Positions 1 to 11,168 of a stretch of 18,556 bases of DNA are shown here, piece by piece. Made by a program: the position numbers and the translations under genes. This stretch comes from Cerioporus squamosus (Eukaryota > Basidiomycota > Agaricomycetes > Polyporales > Polyporaceae): positions 1 to 18,556 of the forward strand of contig JABYQS010000549.1 of NCBI GenBank assembly GCA_022592435.1. The letters are read 5' to 3'. The notes beneath the pieces were generated by a model. That model was given only the letters and a program-made list of their open reading frames with translations. It was not told the DNA's origin and searched no databases. Each line of letters starts with the position of its first letter. Position 1 is the first letter of the stretch.

Positions 1-160
1 CAGCTGCCGCTTCGAGAATCGCCCAACGCGGCCAGTCCTGAGAGAATCTGCGACTGTGGCCTCTGCTCGACGTCCATAAAATGCGCTCCCCACCGTCCGC
101 CGCCCCCAGTCCGCCACCCGCTCCCGCTCCCCCTCGCACCCGCACCCGCCCCCGCTCCCC

Positions 161-1365
161 ATGCTCCCCTCCCCGCCCATGCTCGCCCAGCTCCAGCCCC
201 CGCCCGCCTTCCCCGCCAAGGACCAGCCCGCCCCCGCACACCTCTACCTCCACCAGCAGCGCACCGTCGAGGTCATCCAACTCATCGAGGTCCCCCCGCC
301 CCCGCCCCGCTCCCACCCGTACACCCACCCTCGACTCCGACTCCTTCGCCTCCTCCTCCTGCGAGTCCTCCGACGACGACTCCGAGGAGGACGAGTCCGT
401 CTGCTCCTCCTACTGCTCCTCCGAGGAGAACCTCGACGCGCACCAGGCGCCCACATACGACGACACCTACAAAACGCGCCTCAACCGCGTCCTCGCATGG
501 AGAGACGGATTCGCAAAGGCCACCGCGCACCTGCTCTACGCGGACGATGCGGTGCTCCCAGGTTCGTCCCCTCGTCCAGTGGCGTCCCCCTCCGTCCCTC
601 ATTGTGATTGTCATTCTAGCGCCACCATCATCCCTTGTCTCATCATCCCCCGCGTCCTCTCTCAAGCGAAAGGCCGACGATGACGCCGACCTGAGCTCGG
701 ACGACGACATGGTGAGCACCCCGTCCTCCCGCGAGCCCGCGCCGCGGTACTCATCCGCGCCACTCCCGCAGTCCTCCCAGTCATCCCATTCCTCGAAGCG
801 TTCGCGCTCCCTCCCCCCGGACGAACCCGTTCGCCCGTTCGCCTTCCAGCAGCGGCGGCTCAGCGCGCACTCGTGCTCGGCCTGCGACGCGTGCTTCAAC
901 ACCATCCAGAGCCTCCGGCAGCACGGCAAGGAGGGCCCGAACGACGCGTGCCGGGAGGCAGTCGAGTACGGTTCGAATCATGACATGACCCTCCTCTCCT
1001 CCTCCTCCTCCTCCTGTCCCACCCGCCATGCTCTCGCCTGCTCCCGCCACGCACCACGCACCACGCCCCGTCTCACGCCCTGCACGAACCCCACTGCTTC
1101 GCACTTCCCACCCGCCCCCGTTGTCGATCGCATATCCGCTGACGTCTGCCTCTCGCATACATACCCTCCACGCATCGCTTGCAATTGCCTATCTCCGCGC
1201 ATTTTTTATTATCCCCTGCATCCATCCTCCGGCATCACCCACCCCCGCGCTGGGCCTTCGAGCTTCGACGTTCCATTGTCGCCCCCTGTCCGCTACGCAC
1301 GCGCCTTCCCTGGCCCGCGTTCCTCCTTTGCCCTGCTTTCTTCGATCCGCTTGCCCTCGCCGTGA
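161..1365 (+). CDS. Ser/Pro-rich C2HC zinc-finger protein (hypothetical)
   Basis: Likely a nuclear protein of unknown target. My model joins 161-289, 366-561 and 620 onward. The 562-619 intron (GTTCGT...TTCTAG, 58 nt) keeps phase and is well supported. Exon 1 encodes a protein-like start (residues about 11-43, including KDQPAPAHLYLHQQRTVEV). Exon 2 has an acidic Ser/Cys segment (SVCSSYCSSEE) and a conserved-looking stretch, TYDDTYKTRLNRVLAWRDGF (residues 73-92). Exon 3 has Lys/Arg patches (KRKA, SKRSRS) that could be nuclear signals, then one finger: C194-x2-C197-x12-H210-x8-C219, so C2HC rather than C2H2. After the finger the frame stays open to a stop at 1363-1365, but residues beyond about 226 are low-complexity; the real end may be near 983. 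The 290-365 intron is uncertain: an ATG at 81 opens the exon 2 frame without splicing, but its N-terminus is only Pro/Ser/Arg repeats. Function not identified. Confidence 0.6.
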
Positions 1366-1394
1366 CTCCTTCTCGCGGGCGCCGTCGATGAATG
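967..1394 (+). other. Pyrimidine-rich, nearly AG-free tract after the finger gene
   Basis: The plus strand is dominated by C and T. No AG dinucleotide occurs from 967 to 1260, and only one (1261-1262) before about 1395. It starts with six TCC repeats (997-1014). It is either the 3' untranslated region of the finger gene or a low-complexity C-terminal extension of it. No protein motif is visible in the open frame that crosses it. Confidence 0.5.
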
Positions 1395-3473
1395 GAGGTC
1401 GAGCCCTGCCATTATTGCCATCCATTGCCACTGCCATTTGCCATCGCCGTTTCCCACCAGCAAGTGTTTCCCATCGCATGTCCCGAGTACGTATGCGTAG
1501 TAGCCGCATAATCCTACATTACGTGCGTATATAGTGCCCAGTTGAGCCGGTTTTGCAAAGTTTTCGTACGCATACACGTACACTACGTTATTATCCATCC
1601 ATTTCCCTGCCGACGCCAGCATGCGTGCGTGCGTGTGCAGACTGGTCTTCGGATTCCTGTGAATCCTGCTGCCTGTCTGCTGTCTGCTATCCATATCCCT
1701 CTCTCTCTCCGTACATATCCCCTCTACATTGACACCCCGGTATCTAGTTAGCCTACCGCCCGCCAGTGGCGCCCTCCTTTGTACCTTAGCTGCCCCTACC
1801 ATGCGATACACGCATATTCGCGGGACACCAACCCCGTGCGCTTTGAACACCTCGAACATCCTCTCCTTGTGTGCGTTGTGCGACTCGGGAGACCGTACCG
1901 CATGCCATGCGCTGCTCGTGATTTCTTTGAACGCGTGTTGCGGTGCCAGCCAGGCGGAGGCTTTCGCAGGCTACGTATACATAATGATTCGGAAGGCGGA
2001 TCTGCGCATGCTCATGCGGACCATATGCATGTGGGCCCGTGTTTTGTTGCGCCCTGGTCGTTGACGTTAGTGACCTTAGTCTTCCCGCTTGCGACGCGTA
2101 GCGGAGTCTGCAGGCGTGGGGCATGATGCATCTCAGACTCTTTTTGCTTCCACGACGCCCGCTACCTCCGTGCGGCGTGCGTCACAGCACGAGTGTTGGT
2201 GGGAGTTGGACGTTCATGTTGGACGTTTGGCGGCAGATCCCCCTGCCCGCGCGTCGCGCCCGGGCTTCCATCCACCCTCATCCACCCCGCCAACTGGCAA
2301 ACGCCAACCGCTGCAGGGTGGGCATCTGCATCCCATGCACATGCGTTGTCATCTCGCCATCCGTCCGATGGTCCGCAAGATACTACACTGCAACAGCATC
2401 TCTGCAGCCTGCTGCTCGTTGCCAAGATCACGCGTTACTAGACTAGTACTGTTGCTGTGCAGCTGTTGCTCTTTGGTTGCTCGACACTCACGCGTCACGC
2501 TGCGCGTTCATGCTCTTCCTGGACTGGCAGTGGCACCCGCGCTCGAGGAGTCCTCGACGCCCGTTCTTGCGATTTGACTTCTGCTAGGACTCTTGGGAAC
2601 TTGATGCAGATGCTCGCCGCTCGGACTCGAAGTGCGATGCTGAAATACGAAATGACCGACGAACCGGCCGGCTCTCCCGCGTGGGCGACCCTGATGACCA
2701 GCAATTGGCAAGGTTCTCCCAGCGTTCCCGGTCGACGCCCGTCGCCCATACTACGCGTAACGCGTCCAAGGCTCAGGAAGTCGAAGTTGCGACCTCGCCG
2801 ACGTAGACACTCCAGGGCTGTCGACGGCGGCACCTCGTCGACGTGCTCGTGCTCGATACGCTCAAGAATCAAGGTTGTGCCTTCGGACGTACTCCCGCCG
2901 GCGCCGGCGACTCGATGACAGCTGCAGTCAAGGACACTCAACCTCAACGTTCGACGTTCGACGCATCCAAATCCCCACGTGGCAGCTGTGCGGTGCCAGT
3001 GTCCAAGACGGGATCACCAACAGCCGCATCCTGCATCTGCATCTGCAGTTCGTCCACACGCTGTACAGCTGTGTACAGTAACATAGTTCGTTGCAAGGCG
3101 AGCTCGGCATGGCGCACATCCCCCTGGCCATGGTGCCCCTGGCGGAGGCAAGCTCAAGGTCCGTGCAAGACCACCAGTGCTCGCCCCACAACTCCGCTGG
3201 ATACGAATACGAATTTCCAGCAGGCAGAGGCTGTACGGTCCCACAGTGCACACACGCGCACAGTTAACCTCGAGCTGCTGGAGTTTGTAAATCTGCGGCG
3301 CGCGCCCGTCGACGGCCGTCGGACGTGTTCTGTCCCCGAGCACCCACCCGGCGACGGACGGGAATGCTTGGGAACCCGGCTCCTTTCCACCATGTCAGCC
3401 AGTGCGTCAAGAATATTGATCAAGATGCAGGCTGCAGCGCGCGAGCACTTGGTCAGCGCGAGCGGACGACGCG

Positions 3474-3494
3474 TCGCTCGCTCGCTCGCTCGCT
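3474..3494. repeat. TCGC microsatellite, five copies
   Basis: Five tandem copies of TCGC plus one base. A simple repeat inside the gene-poor stretch. Confidence 0.85.
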
Positions 3495-3914
3495 TACCGG
3501 GCTAGTGGACTGTTACTGTGGGTGCGACCCTGATTCCCCGGCTTAAGGCACTGCACCGCGCGAGACCCGAGGAGTCGCGAGCACCTACGCACGCCCACAG
3601 AGTCGCAGGGGCAGGGACGGGACGGCTCGTCCTGGCACTCGCGGCACTGGCGAGCACCGCTGTGCTTCTGCCGTCGAGGATGTGTCCCGTTCGGACGCGT
3701 GCTGTTCCCTGCGATGCCCCCACGCCTGCCGCCCAAGGGCTAACGTCGACCTCCCAGCGTCGCCGCCCACGGGACTAGGGACGGGATGCTCAAGCAGACA
3801 CTGACAGGTTCAGGAATCAGGCCCGCGACCGGCTCGCGACGGTGCGAGCGTTACCGCCTTCGTGCGCCTTCTTCCGACTTCCCTCAGACTGCTCTCAGGC
3901 CCGTCTTTCCCGGC

Positions 3915-3938
3915 GACACGGACAAGGACACGGACAAG
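3915..3938. repeat. 12-base tandem duplication
   Basis: The unit GACACGGACAAG is present twice, perfectly and head to tail. Confidence 0.85.
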
Positions 3939-6744
3939 GCCAGGGACTCGCAGATACATACAGATGCAGATGCATGTACGTCCGTGAGCTTCAGGGACAG
4001 GGCCTCGGCCACAGCCCGTTCCGACTCTCGTGCTGCTTACTGCCTGCGTGTGATGGACACCGGACGTAGGACGGACTGACCACACAGAGACACGATCTCC
4101 CCGCGTCCTCATACTTACCTACCAGGGCCCATCCCTGGATTCGGAACCTTGACCAGTGGCGCCGCGACTCAGGACTCAGTACGACTCAGGACCATTGGCA
4201 GGCCCGAGCTCGCCCGCTCAGCGACTCGAATGGTGATGGTCCAATCTGTATTCGCCCGCCGTGTCTCCGGCTTCCAGGCGATCGCAACTCCTGGCAATTG
4301 GGAAACACGGACTCGAAGGCTGCCTGTGCCCATGTTCCCTCTCTCCCAGCAGGCCCAGGCTCCGCGCCAGGCGCGACGCTACCAAACTCGGGGTCCGCAC
4401 TCCCAGCAGCTGCGTTCTCGCGCTCGACCTCTCCGCGCCCGCTGGGATGTCTCAAGATTCTTCCCCGGCGTGGTCAGCATTCCGCGCTCGTCGACTGGAA
4501 TTCGGAATACTTGCTCCTTAGTCCTTACTCATGGGGGGAAAGTGTGGACATCCGTGGCTGCGACGCTTCCCACTTGGGCCCGCATCAGTTTCAGGCCTCA
4601 TCTCCGTGTTCTGCTGCTTGGTACAGTAGGAGAAGGGGAAGCGCATACGAGGGACAAATTCCGACGACAAATTCGCAAGTCTCCACTGGCACGACGTCGG
4701 TGTACGTCTCGCCTTGGCCGAAGGTCTTCCATCCTACTGGCGGGACTGTCCCCATTCGTCCACGGAACACGAGGAGCAATTTTCGTCCCAGCTGTCTCAG
4801 GGCTCCAGCGCGCTGCTCGGTAAACTGGTCGGTCACAACATTCAACCATCTGCGCGCGAGACCGCCGTGTCCGCTCTGACGTACTTACGTCCGTGCAGCC
4901 TCCGCGCGTTTATGCTGTAAGTTTGCGCGCTCGTTCAAGGGACTTCTGCTGAGCTTAGTCTTCTCCCGTGTATGTTAGAGCCGCTGCCAGAGCCAATCCG
5001 CTACAGAGACCGAGTCGCGACAGGCGCGCCCGTGGGTGCAGCATCATGATTGCGCGTCACCACTGCCCGGAATATCCGCCACGTCCGCCAGGGAGGCGCA
5101 GGACCCACTGGGTGTCCGCGAGGCCCGAGCCGCCGCCCAGGCTCGCTGCGACAGTGCGACGTGCCAGGCGTCGACCTTCCTGGGCACCGCCGTCCCGACG
5201 AAACTCCCGCTCGAGTCCCACTCCACCGCTGCCATATGCACGGTGTCGACCCGGCGCGAGGCCACAGTGCGGCACGTACATACGCCATGCCGGCGGTTTC
5301 GCGGCCGTAGCAGCTCGTGCGCACACGCCGCTTCGTATACGTACTGTCTGCCCTACATGCGGGCGCGCCGAAGTTCTACCCTGCCTCTACGTGCGTTCTT
5401 TTCGTTCCATATGCGTGCCAGGGCTCTCACCGCGCTATTTCAGGATAACATTGCTGGGTCGTACGGGACACAGTGGCGTAAGTAAGTGCTTGCGACCCTT
5501 GCACGCGCCGGGCGTGACTCGAACGTGCAAGTCGTTCAGCGCGGTGTGTGTGCAAGCCTGTCCGCATGTTGTAAATTTTTCCTCTGACGCGGATGTACGG
5601 ACTTACGTGCAGGAAGCATCGCAGATTGCCTCTATCGCGGACATGCGGCATCGGCGACTTCGAAGTGGCATACGAACCGCCGGAAGAGAGCGGGTCCTAT
5701 CCGGGAATGCAGCATGTACGTAGCTTGACGGCATTCGACCCGATGCTATTCATCGCTTGCACTCCTGCCCCACAGCGACGGTGCACCGATATGGACGATA
5801 CCGGCTGCTCTGCTGTCTTGAAAGCCCACGAGCTTACAGTTCAAGCAGTTCAACGATCGCGTCTTTGTCAAATTTTGAATACTCGAGATGGACGGTTCGC
5901 CTTTGGTTCTCCCTTGCCGTGTACTCAGTCTTCTCAGCACGGTAGTCCCCGCGATATCGATCGTCGATCCCGTCCCGAGTCCCAGCACGCACTTCCCCAC
6001 ACTCGGTGCAGATCTGACCTCTACGGAGTGCGGACATGCACGCACTATGCATACTTGGCAGGGTGCAGCTGCAGCTGATCCTACCGAGCCATCTCCGAGA
6101 TGAACTCCCAGCGCGACAAAGGAACCGCGACAGCCCATCGATCCGTGACGCATGCCCCTTCCTGCCAGATCGGCCAGGTGTCCCCCGGCGCAAGGGAGTC
6201 TTCCCATCGCCACGCATCGTGCAAGGATCGTGGACAGGCCAAGCGCACGTCCGACGCATTCGATGCATCGGCGCGTGCAGCCTGCCTGCAGCGTGTCTGC
6301 ACATGCCGTGGATTCGCCGGCAGGGACGTGGGTGCTTGTGACCGTCCAAGCACGCCTCTCCAGGTCGCCAGCTGGACGTGCGGACTCAGTTCGCTGGACT
6401 GCGTCGCCGCCGTCGTGACTCGGCTGTCGGGCTGCTGACGCGTCTCGGGACGTGCTACGGAACGCCTGCAGCGGACCCGGTGACGTCGAGAAGGCATGCG
6501 AGGGCGCCCTCTCCCCGGAGCGCGGCCCAAACACAACCGTCGTCCGTTTCCGCTCCCTTTCCTTCCCATCCCTACAGAGCCGTGCCAATGGTCTCTGTCC
6601 GTGGCCCGCTTCTTTCCCCGAATACCAAGCACTTTGTCTCCGTTCCGTCGCCAAGCGCCTCTCTGCCCGTCATGGCCCATTTCGGCTGTGGGCGTGGGTG
6701 CATCAGAACCCTCATCCCGCGCCTTCTGCGTCTCGAGACTCGGG

Positions 6745-7204
6745 ATGGAGCATACCAGAAGCTGTACGACTGCTTCGTGCATGCTGTCCGACGCGTCACG
6801 GACGTCACCGCTGCACTCGATTGCTTTGTTCACGTTCATATGTGTGGGCATTGTCTGTGTCCTTCTGGCATTCCTTTATTGCGTTACGGCACGCAGACAC
6901 AGGTATACACCGGCCCTTCACCCTTCACTCCCCGCCCCCACTGGAATGCTCACAGATAAGCTTTCATTAGAACTCGGAACCCAACCTGAAAATTTCTCGG
7001 TGTCCCCACGCACCACCTCCGAGAGTTCATACAAGTGGCAACCGCAGGTACAGCAAGCAAACCTCCGGGCACTGGGCATGGAAGCTCAAGACTCACTAAT
7101 TCCCGTACTCCACCGTGGACGAGGACTACCTACTGCGCGACGTCAGGGTGCTTGGCGCCGTCGCACGATGTGGAGGTCGTTCTTGCACGGCCTGCCCAAG
7201 ATAG
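6745..7204 (+). CDS. Possible small single-pass membrane protein (tentative)
   Basis: Tentative two-exon model: 6745-7047, intron 7048-7123, 7124-7204, giving 127 aa. Residues about 26-48 form one strong hydrophobic helix (ALFTFICVGIVCVLLAFLY) followed by a basic stretch (ARRHRY), a pattern that would leave the C-terminus in the cytosol. The rest is hydrophilic and Ser/Thr-rich (residues about 65-100). The intron is in phase, begins GTACAG and has a CTAAT branch-like site at 7096-7100, but its acceptor (GACGAG) is weak. The ATG at 6745 was chosen as the nearest before the helix; the frame is open further upstream to 6496. No family is recognised, and overlapping frames of similar length exist, so this could be a chance ORF. 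Confidence 0.25.
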
Positions 7205-10200
7205 ACATGGTGGCGCAGCATGCCCGCGCCCCATAGGTTCGCATAACGGGTATGGGAGCGCCAGCGACGGCGCGCACACGCTCGTAGGTACGACGCCGTC
7301 GACCCATGGCCCCGTCACTGGCTTGTGAACGCCTCCCGCAGCGTACCGCACGCGCGAGAGTCGAACGTCGACCCGCAGCCTGAGATCACCCACACCCACC
7401 GCGGCGTGCACAGGTATCCCTGCCAGCGACCCCTGGTGCATTCAGCTGCTGGTGGAGATGCCAACACGAACGCGAATTGCCTCGCCAACGAGCGAGAACA
7501 ACGTCCAAAATAGCGCGAAGGTCTTACGAGCGAACAGGGCGGCACCCTGTCGCGACGATATCCGGGAACGTACCACCGAGCCACGGTTTCGCCGCGACAG
7601 TAGCGAAGAAACCACGACACAGACGTGGACAGGGCTCGGGCAGGCAGGGCAGCCCCAGCCTGGTCCATCACCTCCGTCTTCCCCACACTGGCCTGCGACA
7701 CTCCCCGCGTCTTCTCGTCCTCCGGGAGCTAGTGCGTCAGCTGTTGCGCAATGCGGGGCAGCGCTTCCTCCAGGCTCTGCTTGTCCCTTCATTTTCTCAG
7801 CGCCAGAGAGAGCAGGAGGTGCTAGTGATGCATGATGCGGCTCACCTGTGGCATAGGACGCCTTCCGTGTGCACTGTGGCCCATGAGAGCCCGAACAAGA
7901 TCGGGCTCACAGCGCCTGTGTCTGGATGATGCGGAGAAGATGTTCGTTTATCCGCTGGGAACCTATAGTGGCAACGGATGGGAACTTGGAGAGACGCACG
8001 GGCGTGGGGAGTACCTACCCACGTTGGACAAGAACAAGTAGTTCATCTGGGCGTAAGCCAAGGGTTCGGAGCGGCAGTGAAACTAAACGTCTTCTGAGGA
8101 AGTATGAAAGCAAGTGTGGTATTAGGGACGACGGAGCGGTGAGGGTACCCACACAGGAACTCATCTATGCAGTAAAAGCAACATACGCTGCGCCGCATAC
8201 CGCCTTCTATTGGGCGGATGTGAGCGTCCATGTCCATGTAAGTTCAATGTTCGCAACCGCCTCTCAGCCGCATTCGAACCCACAATCCAGGGCTCCAGTC
8301 GCCCGTCGTTGCCGCGTTCAGGATGGGGCCACGCCTGACAACATTTCGCCGCAGCATCTGCGAGGAACCCACGATACGATCTTGCCAACGCGCTGTTGGA
8401 AACTTGACTACAACTTGGCAGTGGGAGTGGACGCCCAGCTATCCAGATATTCAGTGGTTACGGCACAGTTCAGGAGGAGGCGTGCGACTGGCAACTCGGA
8501 TCCAGGACAATTGTCAGTTGCTTGGGTACTCTGGGCCTCGACGCTGGAGTGCTGGCCCCTGGCGCCGCCGTGAGTCCCGGAGCACATTGTTTCGACTTTG
8601 AGGTGGGTTTCAATGGGTGAGAGGTTTGCAACGGCATCGCGAGACAGCCTGAGGACTGCGACCAACTCCACCGAGATCTCCCCGGTAGCAGGAACGTGAA
8701 GGGAACACTGAGGCAGCGCTGATTACAGTACAATGCATGTGGCGACAGCCCCACCCGCGTCCAGGAAGCGACTTGCGAACCTAACTGTGATTCGTGTGCA
8801 ATGACCCGACTTCAGCGCATTCACAGGGTCGCAGAAGCATGTGCCGCCTCGGTCGCAGCACGCTTCGAATGCGGAGCGAACTGTTAGATGGTGATGCGCG
8901 ACGGACGATGGACGCCATGGTTCGTGGCAGATGCCTCCCATGGGAAGCGCAAGATGGTGAGTGAATCGTAATCGCCCAGAACAACATTCGTTTGAGGCGC
9001 CGCGCACTAGCACTAGCCTGTCCCGGATGTGTGGAGAGTGGCCAACAGCGCAGCGCAAAACGCAATATGACACCGCATCGCACCTGTCGTGCACGTCCGG
9101 GGATCGTGTCGACAGATCCCGACATGAGGGGATACCGGTATGTGGTGTGGGATGACAGCGCTACGACAAAGGCGCAGAGCGGCGCGAGTCCGCTCGCCCC
9201 CACCCCGAGCGCATGTCAAATATTGAATATCACGGAAGTGTGGAGGAGAGGTATGCCGAGACATTGTCAGCTGTGCGGTGTCCCCGTGTCGGTGGCTCGC
9301 ACCCGACTCCTGGGCACTGGCACGCGGGGAGCTGGAAGCTGGCGCATGCCGCGAACGTGCTGCAGACCGCATTACTGGGAATCGCGGTGCGGCGATACCA
9401 TGCATCCGCGATGATTCAATGTTTCCTGGCGGCGAGCCGTTGTGCGCATACCGACCGCGCAATATGCCCGGATTTGGGCCGCCAGGTGCTCAAGCGGGTC
9501 GGTGTGAAGGCATCCCATGAGAAAATCGACTCAAATCACTGGACAGCTGAACGCGAGCGTGTACGCATGGAACAACAGCATAGACTGGCCAGGACGCGAC
9601 GTCCGGAGTCCAGAATGCGACCATCCAGAGATCAGGTATCCACTCCTGAGCGAGAGAAGAGTTAGAGAGAAATATTGGATGTGCAAGATCGCAGAGACTG
9701 CCACCTTTGTGAACATCAGCCAGCGGAGGAAGATACCGTGCCGAGATGGACAGGGCCAGACGGAGGGAGATGCAGCCACCGCGCCGGTTTCCGCTCGTTA
9801 TGGAGACATTGGAGAGGAAGGCGGTCCTATCGATGGCGGGCATGAGAGCGTTGAGTACATTCATGATGCACAGGCTGAATCGGGAAAGTATCAGCTCATC
9901 TGATGAGCCAGGTGAGCCGGTGAGAGACAGAGGGCGGTCCGCCTTGCGAGTCGCAGGTCACGGTCGGAGAGGATCGAAGACAGCTGCATTCGCATGCAAG
10001 TCATGCACTGTCCCGCCGGCGCGCTCTTGCGCGCTGGAGAAGTTGATCGAGCGCGAAGGCACGACCACGAATAGCTTGCATCCATGCGCACGCAACCTGG
10101 AGGTGACGCTAGGTCGTTCGGCGAATGTGCGCGACAGCCTTGTGAGGTTCGAGGACCTAACACGGAGTCTCACTGTCACCAAGCCTGCACATGAGGAACA

Positions 10201-10366
10201 GCACAAAGACTTGGTGGAGCGTGGTTTGCTGACTGAATGCAGATCCGTGGGCGATATCCTGTGCCCGTGGAATCGTCGGGATAACTTAGCTTACCACAAA
10301 GGAAAGCGAGAGAAGACCTGCCAGTCCGCGGGGAGGCGCTCTGGCCACGGGCTTGAGGACGTAACC
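7205..10366. other. Gene-poor interval with scattered exon-like ORFs
   Basis: Nothing here can be assigned to a family. A few stretches have protein-like composition, but they overlap one another on both strands: 7926-8573 (+), 9517-9903 (+), 9746-10381 (+), 9490-9864 (-) and 9958-10206 (-). A short open segment at 8888-8956 (+) is framed by TTAG and GTGAGT like an internal exon. I could not chain these into a gene in either orientation. Confidence 0.35.
7887..7908. other. Perfect 8-bp hairpin
   Basis: GAGCCCGA (7887-7894) and TCGGGCTC (7901-7908) are exact inverted copies with a six-base loop. There is no T-run after it on either strand, and no tRNA fold around it. Role unknown. Confidence 0.5.
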
Positions 10367-10982
10367 GCCCATCGGTCCTGACGGACCTGGTCATCCACAA
10401 GTCCGTTCCCCGATCCGCTTGTCTTCCGCAATTGCATACGATCGTCAACAGCGTCAGACCGAGAGAACCACTGAGGCTCGGATGCTGATGAACTTGTATG
10501 TGAGGTCATATCTCGGATAAACACCCAGTCTCCTTGGGAAGGTCTTTCGTCCTCGCTGAGAAGAAAGATGCATCATGAACTGTGGCAGGCGCACACAGGG
10601 CGTTGGGTAGAGACGAGATGCTCGGCGAGGTTTCGCCGCTCCGGAGAACGAGAATGGGTATCGCAAGAACGTCGCTGCGATCTCCTTCTTGGCCGTGTAC
10701 GACCTCCTGAGGTAGCACGATCAACGCGGCGTACAGAAGCACACAGCAAGCCGGTAGAGGAAACGCGCCTTTGAACTGTCCGGCAACCGGTATACGTCTC
10801 GGTCCGTCGTCGGTGCATCATAATGGGCCTTCGACGCGGGTGGACATGACACTGGCTCGGATAGCTTCGTGCCGGTAGTCGCTGGCACATGCACCGATGC
10901 TGCAGCGGCGTCATTGCCTACGCAACGCCCACACACGGAATGATCAGGTGCGCCTAACGCGGAGTCTCTTGCAGCGAGATGT
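10367..10982. repeat. Dispersed repeat, copy B
   Basis: Two blocks recur near 13.8 kb in the same order and orientation. The left block (10367-10389, 23 bases) is identical to 13790-13812 and contains the hairpin GGTCC-TGAC-GGACC. The right block (10904-10982) aligns with 13864-13944 over about 80 bases at roughly three quarters identity, with an exact 16-mer at 10958-10973. The interiors differ: about 510 bases here against about 50 in copy A. On the minus strand, differences in the right block are often silent in the frame reading AARDSALGAPDHSV, which stays open here from 10999 to 10721, so the repeat may derive from a coding sequence. No family recognised. Confidence 0.6.
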
Positions 10983-11168
10983 GAGGAAAAGGAAACCACT
11001 CACTATCCGGCTATAGGGAACGGCATGTGAATCGGTGGCAGTAGAGACGGAATACTGGATGGAGACATCATGCAGGCGGATACTTTACATGGTGGGTGAG
11101 TATATGTCAAACACGGTCTGATTGTGCCGGAGTGGTCATGAGGTTGTAACGGAGATGAATCCGTACGC

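Larger units (their letters stand above)
1400..6740. other. Long gene-poor interval, no recognisable gene
   Basis: Many medium ORFs overlap in all six frames, as expected by chance in GC-rich DNA; the longest is 302 codons on the minus strand (5746-6654). None has a recognisable domain, a consistent set of introns or a strand preference. Small local repeats occur: TGCG units near 1622-1635, a 12-base unit (GACACGGACAAG) twice at 3915-3938, and TCGC units at 3474-3494. I see no tRNA, rRNA or transposase. It may hold untranslated ends, a long non-coding RNA or decayed sequence, but I cannot support any of these. Confidence 0.4.

Noticed and set aside
969..980. tRNA T-arm-like GGTTCGAATC
   Set aside because: It lies in the finger gene; no acceptor stem or D-arm fits around it.
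4298..4879. 193-codon plus-strand ORF with a partly protein-like sequence
   Set aside because: Two overlapping frames and a minus-strand frame look equally plausible, and no domain is seen.
5746..6654. 302-codon minus-strand ORF
   Set aside because: Longest ORF in the gene-poor part, but no motif or family, and it overlaps other long frames on both strands; chance is likely in GC-rich DNA.
8271..8291. TTCGAA word resembling a minus-strand tRNA T-loop
   Set aside because: The flanking T-stem does not pair and no A box lies upstream.
8723..9094. Minus-strand ORF ending CIVL, resembling a prenylated (CaaX) pheromone end
   Set aside because: The ORF is too long and irregular for a pheromone precursor, there is no receptor gene nearby, and a four-residue match is easily chance.
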